Position numbers and translations under genes: made by a program. From contig NZ_LN648874.1 of NCBI RefSeq assembly GCF_000826185.2, positions 496,001-560,000 of the forward strand: a stretch of 64,000 nucleotides of DNA. The letters are read 5' to 3'. The notes below the pieces were generated by a model, which ran no database searches, had not been told where the DNA came from, and was given only the letters and a program-made list of their open reading frames with translations. Numbering within the stretch: the first letter of the stretch is position 1; each line of letters opens with the position of its first letter. Source of the stretch: Microbacterium gorillae (lineage in GTDB: Bacteria > Actinomycetota > Actinomycetes > Actinomycetales > Microbacteriaceae). Of the stretch, positions 62,521-64,000 are shown piece by piece.

Positions 62521-63714
62521 TCACGCGGCCTTGAGCGGACGCCGTGCGCCGCGACCGGCGGCCAGGAACGACTCCAGCGCACGCGCGCTGCGTGCGCCAT
62601 CGTGAACCTCGCCGGCGAAGCTGACTCCGGATGCGGCGATCTCGGCGAATCGATCGGGACGGGCGACGACCTCGCGCAGGACCCGCTCGAGATCCACGGC
62701 ACGGGCCTCCACGATCGGCAGTTCGCGTCCACTCTCGTGCCGGACCGCTTCGCGGACGTCGTCGCCGACATGACTGATCACCAGGCGGCCGGCCGCCATC
62801 GCTTCGACCGCCGCGACGCCGTAGATTCCCAACCCGAACTGGTCCAGCACGATATCCGCCTCGCCGTAGATCCCGGGCATGTCGGCCGCCGCCACCCCGT
62901 GGATCTCGCGGTACTCGACGAGCCCTTCGGCATCCAGACGTCGCATCAGTTCGGTGATGAGCTCGGTGCCCTTGAGCCCGGCGTTGCTCGGGGCGTGAAC
63001 CACGACGGGGCGGTTGGCAAGCCGTTGCGGCGGCGCGGGACGCGCCCACCGCTGCACGTCGACGACGACGGGCAGCCAGGTGGCGCCCGGCACGAACCGC
63101 AGCAGGTCCGGTGTGGAGACGAACACCGGGAGGGCGAGCTCGCGCATCAGCGCATGATTGACCGCGGTGATCTCCGTCAACCGCTCGGTGTCGGCGTATC
63201 GATCACCATGAAAGGGCGAGTCCGGCTCTGCAGCCGCGTGCGCGCCCGGCGAACGGATGTCGCTGCCGTGCCAGAGCAGGGCCACCTGCACCCCCCGGTC
63301 GATCAGCGGACGCACCTGATCGGAGACGGCACCATCCGAGCCGAAGAGGTGCCTTCCGGACTCGACGATGACGTGCGAGAAACGACGTCGAACGGCCCGG
63401 CGTTGCGCACGTTGCCAGTGCTTGTTCACGCGGAAGAAGACCGTGGGAACCTCATGGTCGGCCGGGAAGCCGAAGACATCGTCGGGATTTCGGTACATGA
63501 AGTCCGCGGCGGCGACCCCGGGGATTCGTTCGGCGGCTCGAGCCCAGGCGAATCCCTGACCGGCGGAGTTCACCGGACCGATGAACAGCGTCCGCTCGGC
63601 ACGGGTGATCGGCGTCGTCCCCGCGTCCCGCGCGGCTCGACGATCCTGCCACTCGTGCCAGAGGCGCGCGACGACGGGATGATGAACGATGCGGGACCGC
63701 AGGGAGGGCGACAT
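62521..63714 (-). CDS. Glycosyltransferase, GT-B fold
   Basis: This 397-residue protein starts with a helical region and then RTLFIGPVNSAGQGFAWARA. A later block, FGLGIYGVAAVEAMAAGRLV, fits a donor-site motif of the EX7E type, and NAGLKGTELITELMRRLDAE resembles the second Rossmann half of GT4 proteins. VALLWHGSDIRSPGAHAAAE has the HG-S-D-R pattern of some surface-polysaccharide GTs. The donor is unknown. It ends 47 bp before the flippase start and its ATG is 63714. Confidence 0.78.
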   Translation of the reverse strand: MSPSLRSRIVHHPVVARLWHEWQDRRAARDAGTTPITRAERTLFIGPVNSAGQGFAWARAAERIPGVAAADFMYRNPDDVFGFPADHEVPTVFFRVNKHWQRAQRRAVRRRFSHVIVESGRHLFGSDGAVSDQVRPLIDRGVQVALLWHGSDIRSPGAHAAAEPDSPFHGDRYADTERLTEITAVNHALMRELALPVFVSTPDLLRFVPGATWLPVVVDVQRWARPAPPQRLANRPVVVHAPSNAGLKGTELITELMRRLDAEGLVEYREIHGVAAADMPGIYGEADIVLDQFGLGIYGVAAVEAMAAGRLVISHVGDDVREAVRHESGRELPIVEARAVDLERVLREVVARPDRFAEIAASGVSFAGEVHDGARSARALESFLAAGRGARRPLKAA

Positions 63715-63718
63715 CCGA

Positions 63719-64000
63719 TCAGAAGCGGACGGACTGGCCGGACTCCGCCGATTCGAGCGCTGCCTCGACGACAGCGAGCGTCCGCAGGCCCTGGGCCATC
63801 GTGACCACGTCGGACTCGAGCCCGAGCACGGCGTCGCGGAACGCCTCGTGCTCGACCTTCAGCGGCTCGCGCTTGGCGAACGAGAAGCGGGTCACGTCGC
63901 CCTCGGTGACACCGCGGAAGGCCATCACGGACTCCCATTCGGTCTCGATGGTGCCGTTGGCGAAGAAGGTCAGGTCCCCCGTCGAGGTGTCCGCGACGAA
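63719..64000 (-). CDS. Gfo/Idh/MocA-family oxidoreductase, partial (N-terminus beyond window edge)
   Basis: Only the last ~94 codons are inside the window. The readable end has TSTGDLTFFANGTIETEWES, FSFAKREPLKVEHEAFRDAV and a final VVTMAQGLRTLAVVEAALES, which match the C-terminal part of sugar-nucleotide oxidoreductases such as WbpB/WlbA. Such enzymes oxidise UDP-GlcNAcA, or another sugar nucleotide, at C3. The stop lies 4 bp before the neighbour's start, so it is the upstream gene of the operon. If it is WlbA-like, the locus may make a diamino-uronic acid, but the first half is needed to say so. Confidence 0.75.
   Translation of the reverse strand, partial: FVADTSTGDLTFFANGTIETEWESVMAFRGVTEGDVTRFSFAKREPLKVEHEAFRDAVLGLESDVVTMAQGLRTLAVVEAALESAESGQSVRF

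Overview
The window is GC-rich chromosomal DNA, roughly 70% GC by eye, from a high-GC Gram-positive bacterium. The mtrA-mtrB-lpqB-comF-hpf order, a WhiB2/WhmD-type regulator, and DUF3499, DUF5719, DUF4129, DUF4350 and DUF58 proteins point to Actinobacteria. A DUF222/HNH gene and frequent GTG starts with 4-bp stop/start overlaps fit the family Microbacteriaceae, probably Microbacterium or a close relative. The genus is inferred from gene content, not from a marker gene. I saw no rRNA, tRNA, CRISPR array or integrase.

Region 1 (1-12.9 kb) is mostly core genes. It holds the start of ctaE, then trpD, a PHP-domain protein, a CynX/NimT-type MFS transporter and a stand-alone 5'-3' exonuclease. A DUF222/HNH gene follows, frameshifted and flanked by imperfect inverted repeats. 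Then come hpf, a broken comF, lpqB, mtrB and mtrA on the minus strand.

Region 2 (13-24.4 kb) is an envelope-associated DUF4129-DUF4350-MoxR-DUF58 operon. Its usual partners, SpoIIM-like and RDD proteins, lie farther on as a divergent pair. A fur-catalase-aquaporin cassette, bounded by strong hairpins, sits between the two groups. DUF3499 and a zincin-fold protein without HExxH follow.

Region 3 (24.4-31.5 kb) holds a DUF5719 protein with a repetitive acidic N-terminus, a very large membrane-fused glycosyltransferase, whiB2 with a readable promoter, a HAD phosphatase and manA.

Region 4 (31.5-64 kb) is a surface-glycan locus. One module resembles the mycobacterial galactan pathway: a GlfT1-like transferase, Wzm/Wzt ABC exporter, GlfT2 with catalytic residues at the mycobacterial positions, and Glf, preceded by two O-antigen-ligase/polymerase proteins. 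A second module has a GT2, a Wzx-like flippase (3' end disrupted by a 259-bp duplication with a G/C-biased error pattern), DUF2304, a dolichol-phosphate-mannose-synthase-like GT2 and DUF6541. A third has two CWB2 wall-binding proteins around a nucleotide-sugar dehydrogenase; one CWB2 protein carries a C-terminal D-glucuronyl C5-epimerase domain. The last stretch has an acyltransferase, WecB, seven glycosyltransferases including two paralogous pairs, a PglK-like ABC flippase and the end of a Gfo/Idh/MocA oxidoreductase. Together these suggest that the cell makes both a galactofuranose polymer and a uronic-acid (ManNAcA or GlcA) anionic polymer. The second polymer may be retailored outside the cell by a wall-anchored epimerase, which is the most novel idea in the window.
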